From Centrapalus pauciflorus (Eukaryota > Streptophyta > Magnoliopsida > Asterales > Asteraceae): a DNA stretch of 64,000 nt. Below, piece by piece: positions 33,788 to 45,008 of this stretch. The notes beneath the pieces were generated by a model, which did no database searches, was not told the origin of the DNA, and worked only from the letters and a program-made list of their open reading frames with translations. The stretch covers positions 22,226-86,225 of the forward strand of contig JAANYP010007168.1 in assembly GCA_020465985.1 (NCBI GenBank), given 5' to 3'. Position numbers and translations under genes: made by a program. The stretch's first letter is position 1. Every line of letters starts with the position of its first letter.

Positions 33788-36000
33788 TGTCACACCCCGA
33801 TACCCCGCTTGGCAACGATGCGTGACGTCGCGGAATCAAAGGCATAATCATAATGAACGACCTCTAAATGGGACGTTTTCGAAATACATAGATTAAAATA
33901 TCATTTTACAATCAGTACGATAATAGAGTTCACGAATAATGGAGATTAAAGTACATGACCAAAAATAATAAATAAACTAGTTATGCAATTAAATCACCAT
34001 GTTTGGTTATAAAATTCTCCGTGACTCCCAAAAACTTGTAAATTCGACACTTTGCCATGTATGTGGAATGTGGCCCTTAAGATCCTGAGAAAAACATGCT
34101 AAATACGTCAACATAAAGTTGGTGAGCTCGTAGGTTTACTCGACCAACCCGGATGGGGGCGTCAACCCAAATAAATCTATCCACAATATTCACGTTTACG
34201 TAGTAATTAAGGGTTCATGATTGAGGGCGGTGGTGAAGTAACAATCTTATGTAATACGAAAAATGATTCAAGTACTTGTGTCCATATAAAATAAAAATGT
34301 TGAACATGTATTGTCACCCCAAAATAATAAGAACAATTAATAATGGGGCTATGAAAACTCACCGTAAAATGTGATGGCAAAATGAGCGTAAAATGGAAGT
34401 TTCTTTGATGGCTTGTGATGAACGTGATGTGTTTAACCGAGTCCTAAATGGTGCGAGGGACTTAATAACTCCCATAAATAATGATATGCATGTATCTGGG
34501 TTTTTATGTTTTTAAATCACCCAACTTAACAAGTTATAAATAAAACCCACTTAAAAACGTTAAGTTTATACATATAATTTTCTAGCTTTTATCGAGGTTT
34601 TTCGGCCTACTTTGTGGCTGTTTTTGAACAAGCTCCAAAACGATTTGGGCTTTGGTTTTCAAAGTCATAAAACTACTATAAACAATGAATTTTTCAAGGT
34701 AAAAACGGCCATTTTTCAAGGTTTTTAGGTTAGGAAAAAGGCTCGTTAAAAACCCTATGTTGGCCATTTTAGAGCTGTTAGACTTTTCGGTTCCCAAATA
34801 TTATTTAGGGGTTCCAAAATCCGTATTAAATTATGAAAAACTTCAAATATTTAGTTAAGAAATAGATCTAACTTCTGAAACAAGAATCAAATCATTTTGT
34901 TAAGTTTTGAAATAGTTAAGATTTTTCAAAGTCGGTGTAATGTTTCTGCCGAAAAATCCGGATTTCATAACCTTGAAACAACTTGTGATTCTTGCTGTTT
35001 ATTCAAAAACCACATGTATAAAAGGCTATGAAACACATTTATATAACTTGTTTTCATATTATTCATGCTTTCATTATGTGTTTATAGATTTATAAACATA
35101 TATGAAGAAACAAACTTTAAAACTAAAAGTTAGATGTTCATAACTTGGTTTTTGATAAACTTTGTTGTTGTTGGTGATTATATATTATTATGCAAAACTT
35201 ATATAAACATAATACAAGAAGTTATAAGTTAGTATTTACTTACTTTGAGGTATTAGAAGCATGAAATGAAGTAGAAGTTGAAATTTTGAAAGGTTGCAGC
35301 AAGAACACTTGAAATAAACTTGAAGAACACTTGAAAGAACAAAAGTTGCAAACTTTTGGCTTTGGTTGACATCTTGGCCGATTTTTTTGAGTGAAATGAG
35401 AGAGTTTTCTTGTGTTTTGGAGGTGTGAGAATGAATGGAAGTGAGCTCTCTATTTCTAGAGAAATTTTGGTCTTTCAAAGTGGAGGTTGAGTAAGGATTT
35501 GGATGAAATGAAAGGGTATGATGAATGAGGATTTGATGGTGATAGTGTAAGGTTGTTTTAATAAAAAAAAAGTCAAACTCTATAAAAGGACTACCTATGG
35601 GCAGATTTTATGATGTATTTTCATTTTTTTTTGTATAAAAGTATTTCTTGTATTTCCTTTTTTATGTACATTCATAAATACTTGTGAATGCATTAGTTTA
35701 ATGAATTGCTTTAGTCTTGCATATTTAATGTTAAGTAAGTTTGTTAGTACATGATTAGTGTCACTAACCTTAATTTAATTATGTACTTAGTTGAATTAAT
35801 CTATCGTATTGTAAATCGATCGGATAAATAAATTTGTCGTTTCATCGCACAGATGAAATTGTTTCTAATTGAGATGAATTTCCTTATGAAATTTGTTAAT
35901 CACATTGATTAATTGTTAATGACCACTGATTAGGTTATAACTTGTTAATAACTACTGATTAAGTTATGATTACTAACCTGATTTTGTGCCGGTTGTTACA
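33788..36000 (-). mobile_element. 3' LTR of the chromovirus (2213 bp)
   Basis: Minus-strand start TGTAACAACCGGCAC at 36000, end GGTGTGACA at 33788. In this copy the TATA box seen in the other LTRs is changed: plus strand 'tatttctaga' at 35451-35460 against 'tatttatag' in the truncated 5' copy near 41134. It is alignable to the LTRs at 4529-7012 and 58484-60820. Confidence 0.92.
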
Positions 36001-36013
36001 GTCTCCCCCTGTT
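36001..36013 (-). other. Polypurine tract of the chromovirus
   Basis: Minus strand AACAGGGGGAGAC immediately before the LTR start. Confidence 0.85.
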
Positions 36014-36059
36014 AAGGGAATTTCGTCCTGAAATTTTATCATGTATCCTCAAGGGTCTT

Positions 36060-36290
36060 GTTAGTTGAGAAGAGGTTAGGGTATTTCTGTTTCATTTGAT
36101 CTTCGCGTTCCCAGGTGAATTCTGGACCACGTCTAGAATTCCATCTGACTTTCACAATAAGAATGTGACTTTGCTATAATCTTTTCACCTCACGGTCCAT
36201 GATTTCTACCGGCTCTTCGACAAAACAAAGTTTATCATCGATCTGGATTTCTTCCAAAGGAATAAAAAGTGCTTCATCTGACAAACACTT
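36060..36290 (-). pseudogene. Chromodomain at the C-terminus of chromovirus pol
   Basis: After the integrase tail the minus strand reads LEEIQIDDKLCFVEEPVEIMD, then VKVRWNSRRGPEFTWERED and KQKYPNLF. This is the usual Tekay/Del chromodomain layout: acidic start, aromatic W, and WE(R/D)E motif. Chromodomains bind methylated histone tails and bias insertion to heterochromatin. It is separated from integrase by a frame change near 36274, and a stop lies near 36175. Confidence 0.85.
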
Positions 36291-37413
36291 CTTCAGGTTT
36301 TGACACATGGAAGGTATTGTGCACGCTGTTAAGCTCTGGCGGTAGGTCGAACTGATAGGCTACAGGACCAATTCTCTTCAGGACTTTGAATGGCCCGATG
36401 TAACGAGGATTCAGCTTTCCTCGTTTTCCAAAACGTACTACGCCCTTCCATGGTGAGACTTTCAGCAATACTATTTCTCTTACTTGAAACTCCAGAGACT
36501 TCCGCCTCACATCTGCATAGCTCTTATGACGATCTTGTGCAGCTTTTAATCGATTCCGAATCTGCACTATCTTTTCGGTGGTCTCAATGATCTCTGTGCC
36601 CATTACTTGACTATCCCCAACTTCGGCCCAGCAGAGAGGTGATCGACACTTCCATCCGTATAGTGCCTCAAATGGAGCAGCCTTAAGACTCGTGTGGTAG
36701 CTTTTGTTGTACGAGAACTCCACTAAAGACAAATGTGTATCCCAGCTCTTCTCGAATTTGATTACACAGGCTCTCAACATATCCTCTAGCGTTTGGATCG
36801 TTCTTTCACTCTGACCATCCGTCTAAGGGTGATATGTGATACTCGTGTCTAAGTTTGTACCCAAAGCTTGCTGTAATGACTGCCAAAATCTGGATGTGAA
36901 TCTTCTATCTCTATCTGAAATGATTGAGACAGGCACTCCATGCCTAGAGACGACTTCCTTGAGGTAAATTTGAGCCAGCTTATTCATCTTGTCGGTCTCT
37001 TTAATCGGTGGAAACTGCACGGACTTTGTAAGGCAGTCAACTATTAACCAAATTGTATCATACGCACTTGATGTCTTTGCCAGTTTCGTTATGAAGTCCA
37101 TGGTTATCCGTTCCCACTTCCATTGGGGAATCTTTGGTTATTGCGATAACCCAGATGGTTTCTGATGTTCTGCCTTAACTTTGGAGCACGTTAAGCACTT
37201 GCTGACATATGTGGCAACGCCAGCCTTCATGTTAGGCCACCAGTACAGCTCCTTGAGATCATGATACAGCTTATCGGATCCAGGGTGAACATCGTATCTT
37301 GATTTGTGTCCTTCATCCATCACCAACTTTCTTACTCCACCAAACCTAGGTAACCAGACTCTATTGATGAAATATCGGTTCCCATTAGCCCTTATCTCAA
37401 ACTGTTTATCCAT
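36274..37413 (-). pseudogene. Chromovirus integrase
   Basis: Zinc-binding domain at 37413-37138: HPGSDKLYHDLKELYWWPNM ... YVSKCLTCSKVKAEH. Catalytic core at 37101-36823: MDFITKLAKTS, WLIVDCLTKSVQF with the first Asp, and SIISDRDRRFTSRFW with the second Asp. Tail at 36780-36274: FSYNKSYHTSLKAAPFEALYG, PWKGVVRFGKRGKLNPRYIGPF (the GPY/F module), LNSVHNTFHVS. Stops at about 37137 and 36822 split it into three pieces that are otherwise in order. Confidence 0.9.
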
Positions 37414-37460
37414 CCTCTCAGGACTTCACTCTTTATATTTTCCTCCTTAACAGCTTCCAT

Positions 37461-38148
37461 TTACACATCATGAATTAAGGAAGGAAGGTTTGGTTGTATG
37501 GTCATCACTAGGGCTCGTACTCTGAATGGCTTAGCTTGTTCTTTTCGGCTCAGAGTGTCTGCAACCACATTAGCTTTCCCCGGGTGATAGCGAATCTCAC
37601 AGTCGTAATCACTTAATAGCTCCATCCAATGGCGCTGCCTCATATTCAACTATTTCTGGTTCAAGATGTTTATGATCCGTGAATACAGTACACTTCGTAC
37701 CGTACAGGTATGTCTCCAAATTTTTAGGGCAAAAACTACTGCTCCTAACTCCAAGTCGTGTGTTGTGTAATTCACCTCGTGAACCTTCAGTTGTCATGAA
37801 GCGTAGGCTATGACCTTATCCTTCTGCATTAACACACAACCCAACCCGTTGTGTGAAGCATCGCAGTAAACTACAAAGTTCTTGCTTCCTATGGGTTGGG
37901 ACAAAATAGGCGTGTTGCACAACTTGTGCTTCAATAACTGGAATGCCGCCTCTTGGTAATCACCCCAATCATACTGAACGTCCTTTCGGGCCAGTTCTGT
38001 TAGAGATCCGGCAATCTTTGAGAACTTTTTGATAAATCGCCTATAATATCCGGAAAAACCTAGGAATTGGCGTATCTCCGTGGGGGTTCTAGGAGTTGCC
38101 CAATTCTTGATTGCTTCGATTTTTGTAGGGTCAACCTGAATTCCTTTA
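37461..38148 (-). pseudogene. Chromovirus RNase H and RT connection
   Basis: From 38148 down: the RT thumb region (EIRQFLGFSGYYRRF-like near 38070-38030), RNase H with FTDHKHLE near 37690, RHWMELLSDYDCEIRYHPGK near 37640-37580 and VVADTLSRKEQ at about 37560. It would degrade RNA in the RNA-DNA hybrid. Frame changes near 37620-37800 and an in-frame stop break it. Confidence 0.85.
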
Positions 38149-38993
38149 CTAGTTGATCACATGACCGAGGAATTTTACTTCTCTTAGCCAAAACTCACAC
38201 TTTAAAACTTTGGCATATAGTTGTTGTTTCCCCAACAACTCCAAAATTAGCTTCAAATGTTGCTCATGTTCCTCCTTGTTTCGTGAGTAGATTAAGATGT
38301 CATCTATGAATACAATCACGAATTTGTCCAAGTACTGTTTACACACACGATTCATAAGGTCCATGAAGACGGCTGGCGCATTGGTCAGTCCTAATGGCGT
38401 CACTTGGAATTCATAATGACCATACCAGGTTCTGAAAGTTGTCTTGGGAATATCCTCCTCGCGAACTTTGACCTGATTATAACTAGACCTTAGATCAATC
38501 TTCGAATAGAAGCTTGACCCTTGGAGTTGGTCAAACAGGTCATCGATCCTTGGGAGAGGGTATTGATTCTTTATGGTTAGCTTATTTAGTTCCCGATAGT
38601 CGATACACATCCAGATGTTTCGTCCTTCTTCTTTACAAACAAAACCGGAGCTCCCCAGGGTGAGGAACTCAGTCTGATAAATCCTTTATCCAAAAGCTCC
38701 TACAGCTGATTGGACAGTTCTTGCATTTCCGATGGGGCTAAACGGTATGGAGCTCGTGCCACTGGTGCCGCCCCTGGCACTAAGTCGATTTGGAATTCGA
38801 CTTGTTTTGATGGCGGGAGTCCAGGAAGGTCTTCTGGAAAGACGTTGGGGTAATCACGGACCACAGGAATATCATCAAGTCGCTTCTCATTCGGCTCCTT
38901 TTCCGTCATGTGGACTAGGATTGCTTGACAACCTTTTCGCAGACACTTCAGAGTCCTTAGACAAGAATGATGCTTACTTTGGTGTTTCTCCAT
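38149..38993 (-). pseudogene. Chromovirus reverse transcriptase
   Basis: PDVFPEDLPGLPPSKQVEF-type leader (38880-38800), then 38610-38149: MCIDYRELNKLTIKNQYPLP, IDDLFDQLQGSSFYSKIDLR, TPLGLTNAPAVFMDLMN, the catalytic box FVIVFIDDILIYS near 38310 and FLGHVIN. All the main RT blocks are present. A stop/frame change between 38700 and 38610 separates the leader from block 1. Confidence 0.9.
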
Positions 38994-38999
38994 TCGCCT

Positions 39000-40503
39000 T
39001 GGACAGTTAGGACCTTTTTGTTGGCTAACGGTATGCGCACCATCTTCTTATCGCACACGATTTTCGCACGGTTCTTCGATAACCAATCCATGGCTATAAC
39101 TAGGGCAAAACTTCCCAATTTGACGGGCAATAAATCTATTTCAAATTTTTGACCTACTAGTTCTAAAGAACATCCTCGAATTATGTTATTAGTTTTTAGT
39201 GTGTTACCGTCAGCGAACCTCTATAGCATACGTGGCACTTAATGGGGTAAGAGTGGCCTTTATCTGCTTAGTAAACTTAGTGGATATAAAGCTCCTATCA
39301 GCACCGGTATCAAACAGAATAAAAGCATAAGCGTTGTTGAGAAGAAACGTACCCGTGACCACATCGGGATTCTGTCTTGCTTCCCCACTGCCCATGACAA
39401 AAGCTCTTCCTTGAACTCCCCTGACATTCTTTAACTTTGGGCAGTCCTTTTTGAAATGCCCTGCAACTCCACACTCAAAACACCCATTTTGAGATCCGTT
39501 GTTGGTGCCGGGATTGGAAGCTCTGCAATCCTTGGTTAGATGACCCTGTCTCTTACACTTGCCACAGGGATTCGTACATTGTCCGTGTGATGATAATTGC
39601 ACTTGCTGCAATAGGGTTTGTTGCCAGTGTAGCTTTTCTTTGATTCAGACCTAGCTACGTAAGCCTTGATGGTCTCCTGCTTCTTTTGTTGGTTCCCTGA
39701 GTTCTTTCCTGAGCGGTCTTCCCATTTCCGCTTGTGGTCATTAGACTTTGCAACTGTTGCCCCCTGACGTACTACTTGATCCATCAAGTTATGTGCCATA
39801 CGGATGGCGTTCTGAATCGTCGTTGGGTTTGAAGAGGTCACATTTCCTTGGATCTGAGGAGAGAGTCCCCATATGTATCGCTCGACCCTTTTATATTCCG
39901 GAGAGAAAGCCAGGTGCCGTAGGTAAGCTCTATTCGGCCCGGAGCATTGATTCCCCATAACGAATAGGCTACCATTCCGGGGCATAGCAAGCTCAGCTCA
40001 TGGAAACGGTTTGTATACCCAGCAATATCCGTTCCTTTCATCGTCAAATTCCAAAACTCAGACTCCATCTTTTGGAGCTCGTTTCTCGGGCAATATTCGT
40101 CCGTCATCATCCTCTTCAAATCAGTCCATGGGAGTAGATATGTCGTGTCGATCCCGACAGACTGCACATATGAGTTCCACCACGTAAGGGCTCCATCCTA
40201 AAGTGTATGAGTGGCGAACTTCACCTTGTTTTCTTCAGCGCAATTGCTGACTCAGAATACGGACTCCAGTTTCTCAAACCATCGAGTAAGAACAATGGCA
40301 CCTTCCGTGCAATTGAAATACCTAGGTTGGCAGCCTAGGAAGCCTTTGATGCTGCAACCCCGTGGGTTATTCTCCGCTCCTATAGCAACTCCACTGCTTC
40401 CGAATCCATTTTGGCGGTTGCTTTCAAGAGCTGCGATGGCATCGGCTACCCTTTGAGCTACCAGTCACTCAATTTCCGTGGTGTTCGTCTTTCGTGGTGG
40501 CAT
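39000..40503 (-). pseudogene. Chromovirus gag and protease
   Basis: Starts MPPRKTNTTEIE at 40503 and contains the gag core (ALTWWNSYVQSVG, EFWNLTMKGTDIAGYTNRFHEL, RYIWGLSPQIQGNV). Two CCHC zinc knuckles (CGKCKRQGHLTKDC and CFECGVAGHFKKDC, about 39565-39425) precede a protease with active site LFDTGADRSFIS near 39310-39280. In-frame stops lie near 40465, 40250 and 40200, and frame shifts near 39950 and 39600. Gag builds the particle and protease cuts the polyprotein; neither can be made intact here. Confidence 0.88.
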
Positions 40504-40687
40504 GATCTTGAATTTTAGAGAAAATTAACACGGTGTAATAAGATAAGTCTATGGGTTTGAATTTTTCTAGGGAAAATAGTCATACTACATATCATCAACA
40601 CAGATTTATAATAAACTTAATTTTTTACTAAACATTGCTTGATATATAATCTTATACAACATGGGGTCGGGGTTTCCCTGAAAAAAT

Positions 40688-41704
40688 TCAAACCACATGT
40701 ACAAAAGGCTATGAAACACATTTATATAACTTGTTTCATATTATTCATGGTTTCATTATGTGTTTATATATTTATAAACACATTTGAAGAAACAAACTTT
40801 AAAACTAAAAGTTAGATGTTCATAGCTTGGTTTTTGATGAACTTTGTTGTTGTTGGTGATTATATATTATTATGCATGACTTATCTAAACATAAATACAA
40901 GAAGTTATAAGTTAGTATTTATTTACTTTGAGGCATTAGAAGCATGAAATCAAGTAGAAGTTGAAATTTTGAAAGGTTGCACCAAGAACACTTGAAATAA
41001 ACTTGAAGAACACTTGAAAGAAAAAAAGTTGCAAACTTTTGGCTTTGGTTGATACCTTGGCTGATTTTTTTGAGTGAAATGAGAGAGTTTTCTTGTGTTT
41101 TGGAGGTGTGAAAATGAATGGAAGTGAGCTCTCTATTTATAGAGAAAATTTGGTCTTTCAAAGTGGAGGTTGACTAAGGATTTGGATGAAATGAAAGGGT
41201 ATGATGAATGATGTCTTGATGGTGATAGTGTAAGGTTGTTTTAATAAAAAAAAAGAAGTCAAACTCTATAAAATGACTATGGGAAGATTTTATGATGTAT
41301 TTATGATGTATTTTCATATTTTTTTTGTATAAAAATATTTCCAAATGTATTTTTGTATTTCCTTTTTTATGTAAATTAATAATACTTATGAATGCATTAG
41401 TTTAATGAATTGTTTTAGTCTTGCATAATTAATGTTATGTAAGTTTGTTAGTACATGATTAGTGTCATTAATTTTAATTTAATTATGTACTTAGTTGAAT
41501 TAATCCATCGTATCGTAAATCGAGCGGATTAATAAATTTGCTGTTTCATCGCACAGATGAAATAGATCTAATTGAGATGAATTTCCTTATGAAATTTGTT
41601 AATCACATTGATTAATTGTTAATGACCACTGATTAGGTTATAACTTGTTAATAACTACTGATTAAGTTATGATTACTAACATGATTTTGTGCCGGTTGTT
41701 TACA
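40688..41704 (-). mobile_element. 5' LTR of the chromovirus, truncated to its U3-side half
   Basis: Minus-strand start TGTAAACAACCGGCAC at 41704. It aligns with 36000 down to about 35010 of the 3' LTR, then stops near 40688 and joins gag leader sequence. About 1.2 kb (R, U5) and the primer site are gone. It keeps the TATA box (41133-41140, minus strand) and differs from the 3' LTR by several per cent by eye. Confidence 0.85.
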
Positions 41705-42782
41705 GTTTAGTTGCAGGAATGGTTGATATGTTAATTTTTTCTAAATGACAATTATTTCATTATACTCAATAACATTTTTGGTCCATTTCTTTTCATAACT
41801 TTTGGTTTTGTTTTTAACTTCTATATATTAATTTAACAAATGATGGTTTAATTAATTATTTATTATTATTATTATTTAAGATATATTTATTTAACATTTA
41901 TTAAAGTTATTCCTATCTATCTTTTTAATTAATTGAATTCACGTTTCATCTATGTATTTAATTTATTTATTAGAAAAAAATTTATTTGGTTAGAGGTGAG
42001 AAAAAAAATAGTTAAGGGTTTTAATCGAAAAAGTTACCAATTTCGAGGTTTTTTATGCAAAATTTCAGTTTAAAAATTATACATGTAATGTCACGTACGC
42101 GCCACGTTAGTCGGGGTTGCCATGTGGAAGCCACATGTGTGCTATGTAAGCATAGCAATCTATTATAACAGGTAACGTCATAATTTCAGAATATTTTGCC
42201 GGTTAGAGATTTTTTGTGCAATAAAAAGTGGTTAGGGGTTTTTAATCATAAAAATGGTCTAGCTTTAGGGTTTTTTTGTGTAAATTTCCCTTCTTTAAAA
42301 ATGTATAATGAAGTCAAAATATATTAATGTAATGAAATAAATAGACGGAAACATATAAATACAAAAAAAACATGTAAATTTTATAATAATGAAAGGTAAT
42401 ATAAATAAAAATTTAATAAATAAACTAAATACATAATAGAAATGTAAAATAAATTAACTAAATAGATAAATAAAGATAACTTTAATAAATAAAAATAAAT
42501 ATATTTTAAGTAATAATAATTGTTAATTAATTAAATCAACATTTATTAAATTAATATTTAAATTTAAGAAACAAAAAAAAAATTTATGAAAAGAAATAGA
42601 CCAAAAATGTTATTGAAGATAATGGTATAATTGTCATTTAAAAAATGATAAGACAGATGGAACAATTCTGCAACTATAAATGCGAATAATGACCGTTTAT
42701 GCAAAATTAAAAACCAAATGAACCGAATCCAAAATTTTATGTGAACAATATGGAGCAATTGTGTAATTTACTTAAATAACTT

Positions 42783-43429
42783 TAATCTAAATTAGAAGGG
42801 TGAAGAAAATATGGATTAAAATTTCAAACTGAAATTGTTTGAATAGAAATTTAGTATTATAACATAAAAATTCAAGTAAAGGATTTTAAAAATTCAGTTA
42901 CATGTTTTATTTTGATGTAAAAAATTTCAAAATTATGGTTGATAAAACATAATAATCTTAATCATATAAATAACAAAAAAATATCAGTTAGTTATCTTTT
43001 TTATTTTTGAAAAGTAGAAAAATATCAGTTAGTTATCTTAATCATATAAATAACAAAAAAATATGAGTTAATTTGTAATAACGAAAAAATTCAAATAAAA
43101 ATAAAAAGTTTAAAACATGCAAAATTACGAGGGTTTGTTATAAAAAAAAACCATACGTGTTTTTAAATTTTTTTCGTTTTTGTCCCTCCATGTTATTTTT
43201 TTCCATAAAAGTACTCATGTTAATTTTTTTGAAAAACAAAATGGACAAAATTTTCAAATTAAAATATTTGATTTCAAATTAGTATTGTAATAACGGAAAA
43301 ATTCAAGTAAAAATAAAAAGTTTAAAACATGCAAAATTATGAGGGTTTGTTATAAAAAAACATGTTTTCATATTTTTTTCATTTTCGTCCCTCTATGTTA
43401 ATTTTCAAATAGAAGTCCCTAAGTTAATT
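42783..43429. repeat. AT-rich sequence with an imperfect direct repeat
   Basis: No gene. Segments near 43075-43155 and 43285-43370 are near copies (attcaa(a/g)taaaaataaaaag, then gagggtttgttataaaaaa), spaced about 215 bp, each followed by a 'gtccctc(c/t)atgtta' motif. Another short duplication (atatcagttagttatctt) lies at about 42985 and 43023. Confidence 0.6.
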
Positions 43430-44641
43430 TTTTTTTTTTTTGGGATAAAGTGGTACAAATATATGCTACTTTACTGAAATTATTGATATGATTAATGCAA
43501 TTTTTATTTTACCCGATTGATACTCGTACTTAGATTTTATTGTTGATATGATACATTTGGTGAGTGGTTACCGGTTCCACCGATAAAACTCTACTTTTTT
43601 GATACTTTAATTTTGAGATAAAGTCGTACAAATGTATGCTACTTAATGAAATTCTCGATATGACTAATACAGTTTTTTTATCCGGATGATACTCATACTT
43701 GCAATTTATTATTGATATTGCTGACTGGTTACCGGTTCCACCGGTAAAACTTTATTTTTTTAATATTTTAATTTTTTTTAATAATGTGGATTTAGCCACC
43801 CATTTTATCTCCTACATCAACCAGAGATTGAAACATCATCCCCGATGATTTCCAAAAATGCTACAATAAAGTCTTCAAACCAAAAACATCATCACCTCCG
43901 GTGGTCACCTTACATTTCAAGCATCTTGTGTTTATGGGTGTTTGGTTGTTAACATTTTTGAAATCAAATGTACGAAGAGTTTGGGAATAGGTTCAAACAT
44001 CAATTTTGATTTAATTTATTGTGTTGTTTTCACTTTATTGCTTTCGATTTTGAGCGATTGGGTTCCGGAATCACAAGATTATGGTTCAAAATCTACTCGA
44101 TCACTTAGCTAAATGTTCCAATCTCGATTCCGATTTTGGTTTTGTCATGTTTAAGGTTCTGAATCTCGATTTAAATATCTGAGTTTTTTTAATGGATTTT
44201 TATGTTCATATTCTGGGTTTTTAGTTTCAAGTTGAACACTCAAGAAAAGAATAAATAATAATAACAACAATGATAATAATGTAAGTGTCATGTCATCATT
44301 TGTATAAACAAAAACCGCTATGCCAGCATTCTTATCGGTCATACGTACCATATCGACAGGTCACATTTGAGTACAAGTACCATTTGTTTAAAAGAATAAG
44401 TAAATTAGTCATATCGATAATTTCAGTATATTAACATACATTTGTATGACTAATGTAAGTGTCATGTCATAAAAAATATGCCATTTCATCATTTGAATCA
44501 ACAAAATCGGCATGTCAACATAGTTACCGGTCACACATACCATATCGACAAGTCAACTTTGATACAAGTACCATACGTTTAAAAGAAAAAGTAAACTAGT
44601 GATATCAATAATCTCGGCAAACTAACATACGTTTGTATAAT
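43430..44641. mobile_element. Foldback-like element with tandem-repeat inverted arms
   Basis: Left arm: two tandem units (about 43440-43610 and 43612-43770), each running from 'gataaagt(g/c)gtacaaat' to 'ggttaccggttccacc'. Right arm: two tandem units (about 44279-44453 and 44454-44641) whose reverse complement matches the left units, with a 'gtacaaat.tatg' type start, 'gatatgactaat', and a 'gatatggta' to 'accggta' end. The centre (43780-44270) is unrelated and has no clear ORF. Inverted arms made of direct repeats are the pattern of foldback elements. The borders are approximate and I saw no clear TSD. Confidence 0.5.
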
Positions 44642-45008
44642 TCCCATTTAGAAGCATACATTCAACATTCAACATATATCCAACAATATAATCAAGAACA
44701 TGAAGAACATTATAAGAACTATATGATTATAATATGAACAATAAGAACATTCAGAGGGATTAGAGAAACCTTAATGATTGCAAAGAACGTTCGTACAAAA
44801 GGTTGCTAAATTGTTACCATCAAAACCCTAAAAGTAATCTATTTATAAGCAATAATATGGATTCAAATACTATCTAAACCCATGGGTTGACCTTTTGGTC
44901 TTTTAACCCATTTACATCAAAGTTTGAATCCTTACAATTTAGCCACAAAACTAAGTTCCATATATTACACTTTGAACCCTGAAACTATCACAACTTCTAG
45001 ATCTAACA
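44634..45008 (-). mobile_element. LTR of a decayed minus-strand retroelement
   Basis: Minus-strand start TGTTAGATCTAG at 45008, directly after a polypurine tract (AAAGGGGGAGAA, 45009-45020) and the end of an accessory ORF. It contains a TATA-like box on the minus strand (plus 'atctatttataagc' near 44838-44851). The lower end, near 44634, merges with the repeats to the left and is uncertain. Confidence 0.6.

Larger units (their letters stand above)
33788..41704 (-). mobile_element. Tekay-type Ty3/gypsy chromovirus, minus strand, 7.9 kb, defective
   Basis: Bounded by GTTTA target-site duplications. Order on the minus strand: truncated 5' LTR (41704-40688), gag, protease, RT, RNase H, integrase, chromodomain, polypurine tract, full 3' LTR (36000-33788). 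The domain order with integrase after RNase H defines Ty3/gypsy, and the C-terminal chromodomain defines a chromovirus. The 5' LTR lacks its R/U5 part and the primer site, and gag and pol have several stops and shifts, so the copy cannot replicate. Confidence 0.93.
33689..42773. mobile_element. Non-autonomous Mutator-like long-TIR element, interrupted by a chromovirus
   Basis: Left terminus GAGTAAATTAC; right terminus on the complementary strand AAGTAAATTAC. The left arm (33689-33787 plus 41710-about 41960) and right arm (about 42400-42773) are imperfect inverted repeats of about 350 bp, sharing blocks such as aataacatttttggtc, atttcttttcataa and tttattaaagttat. A 9-bp direct repeat (AAATAACTT) flanks the whole, the size typical of Mutator-superfamily elements. 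Without the 7.9-kb retroelement it is about 1.16 kb, with no transposase ORF. The centre (about 41990-42290) is itself partly inverted and non-coding. Confidence 0.75.
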
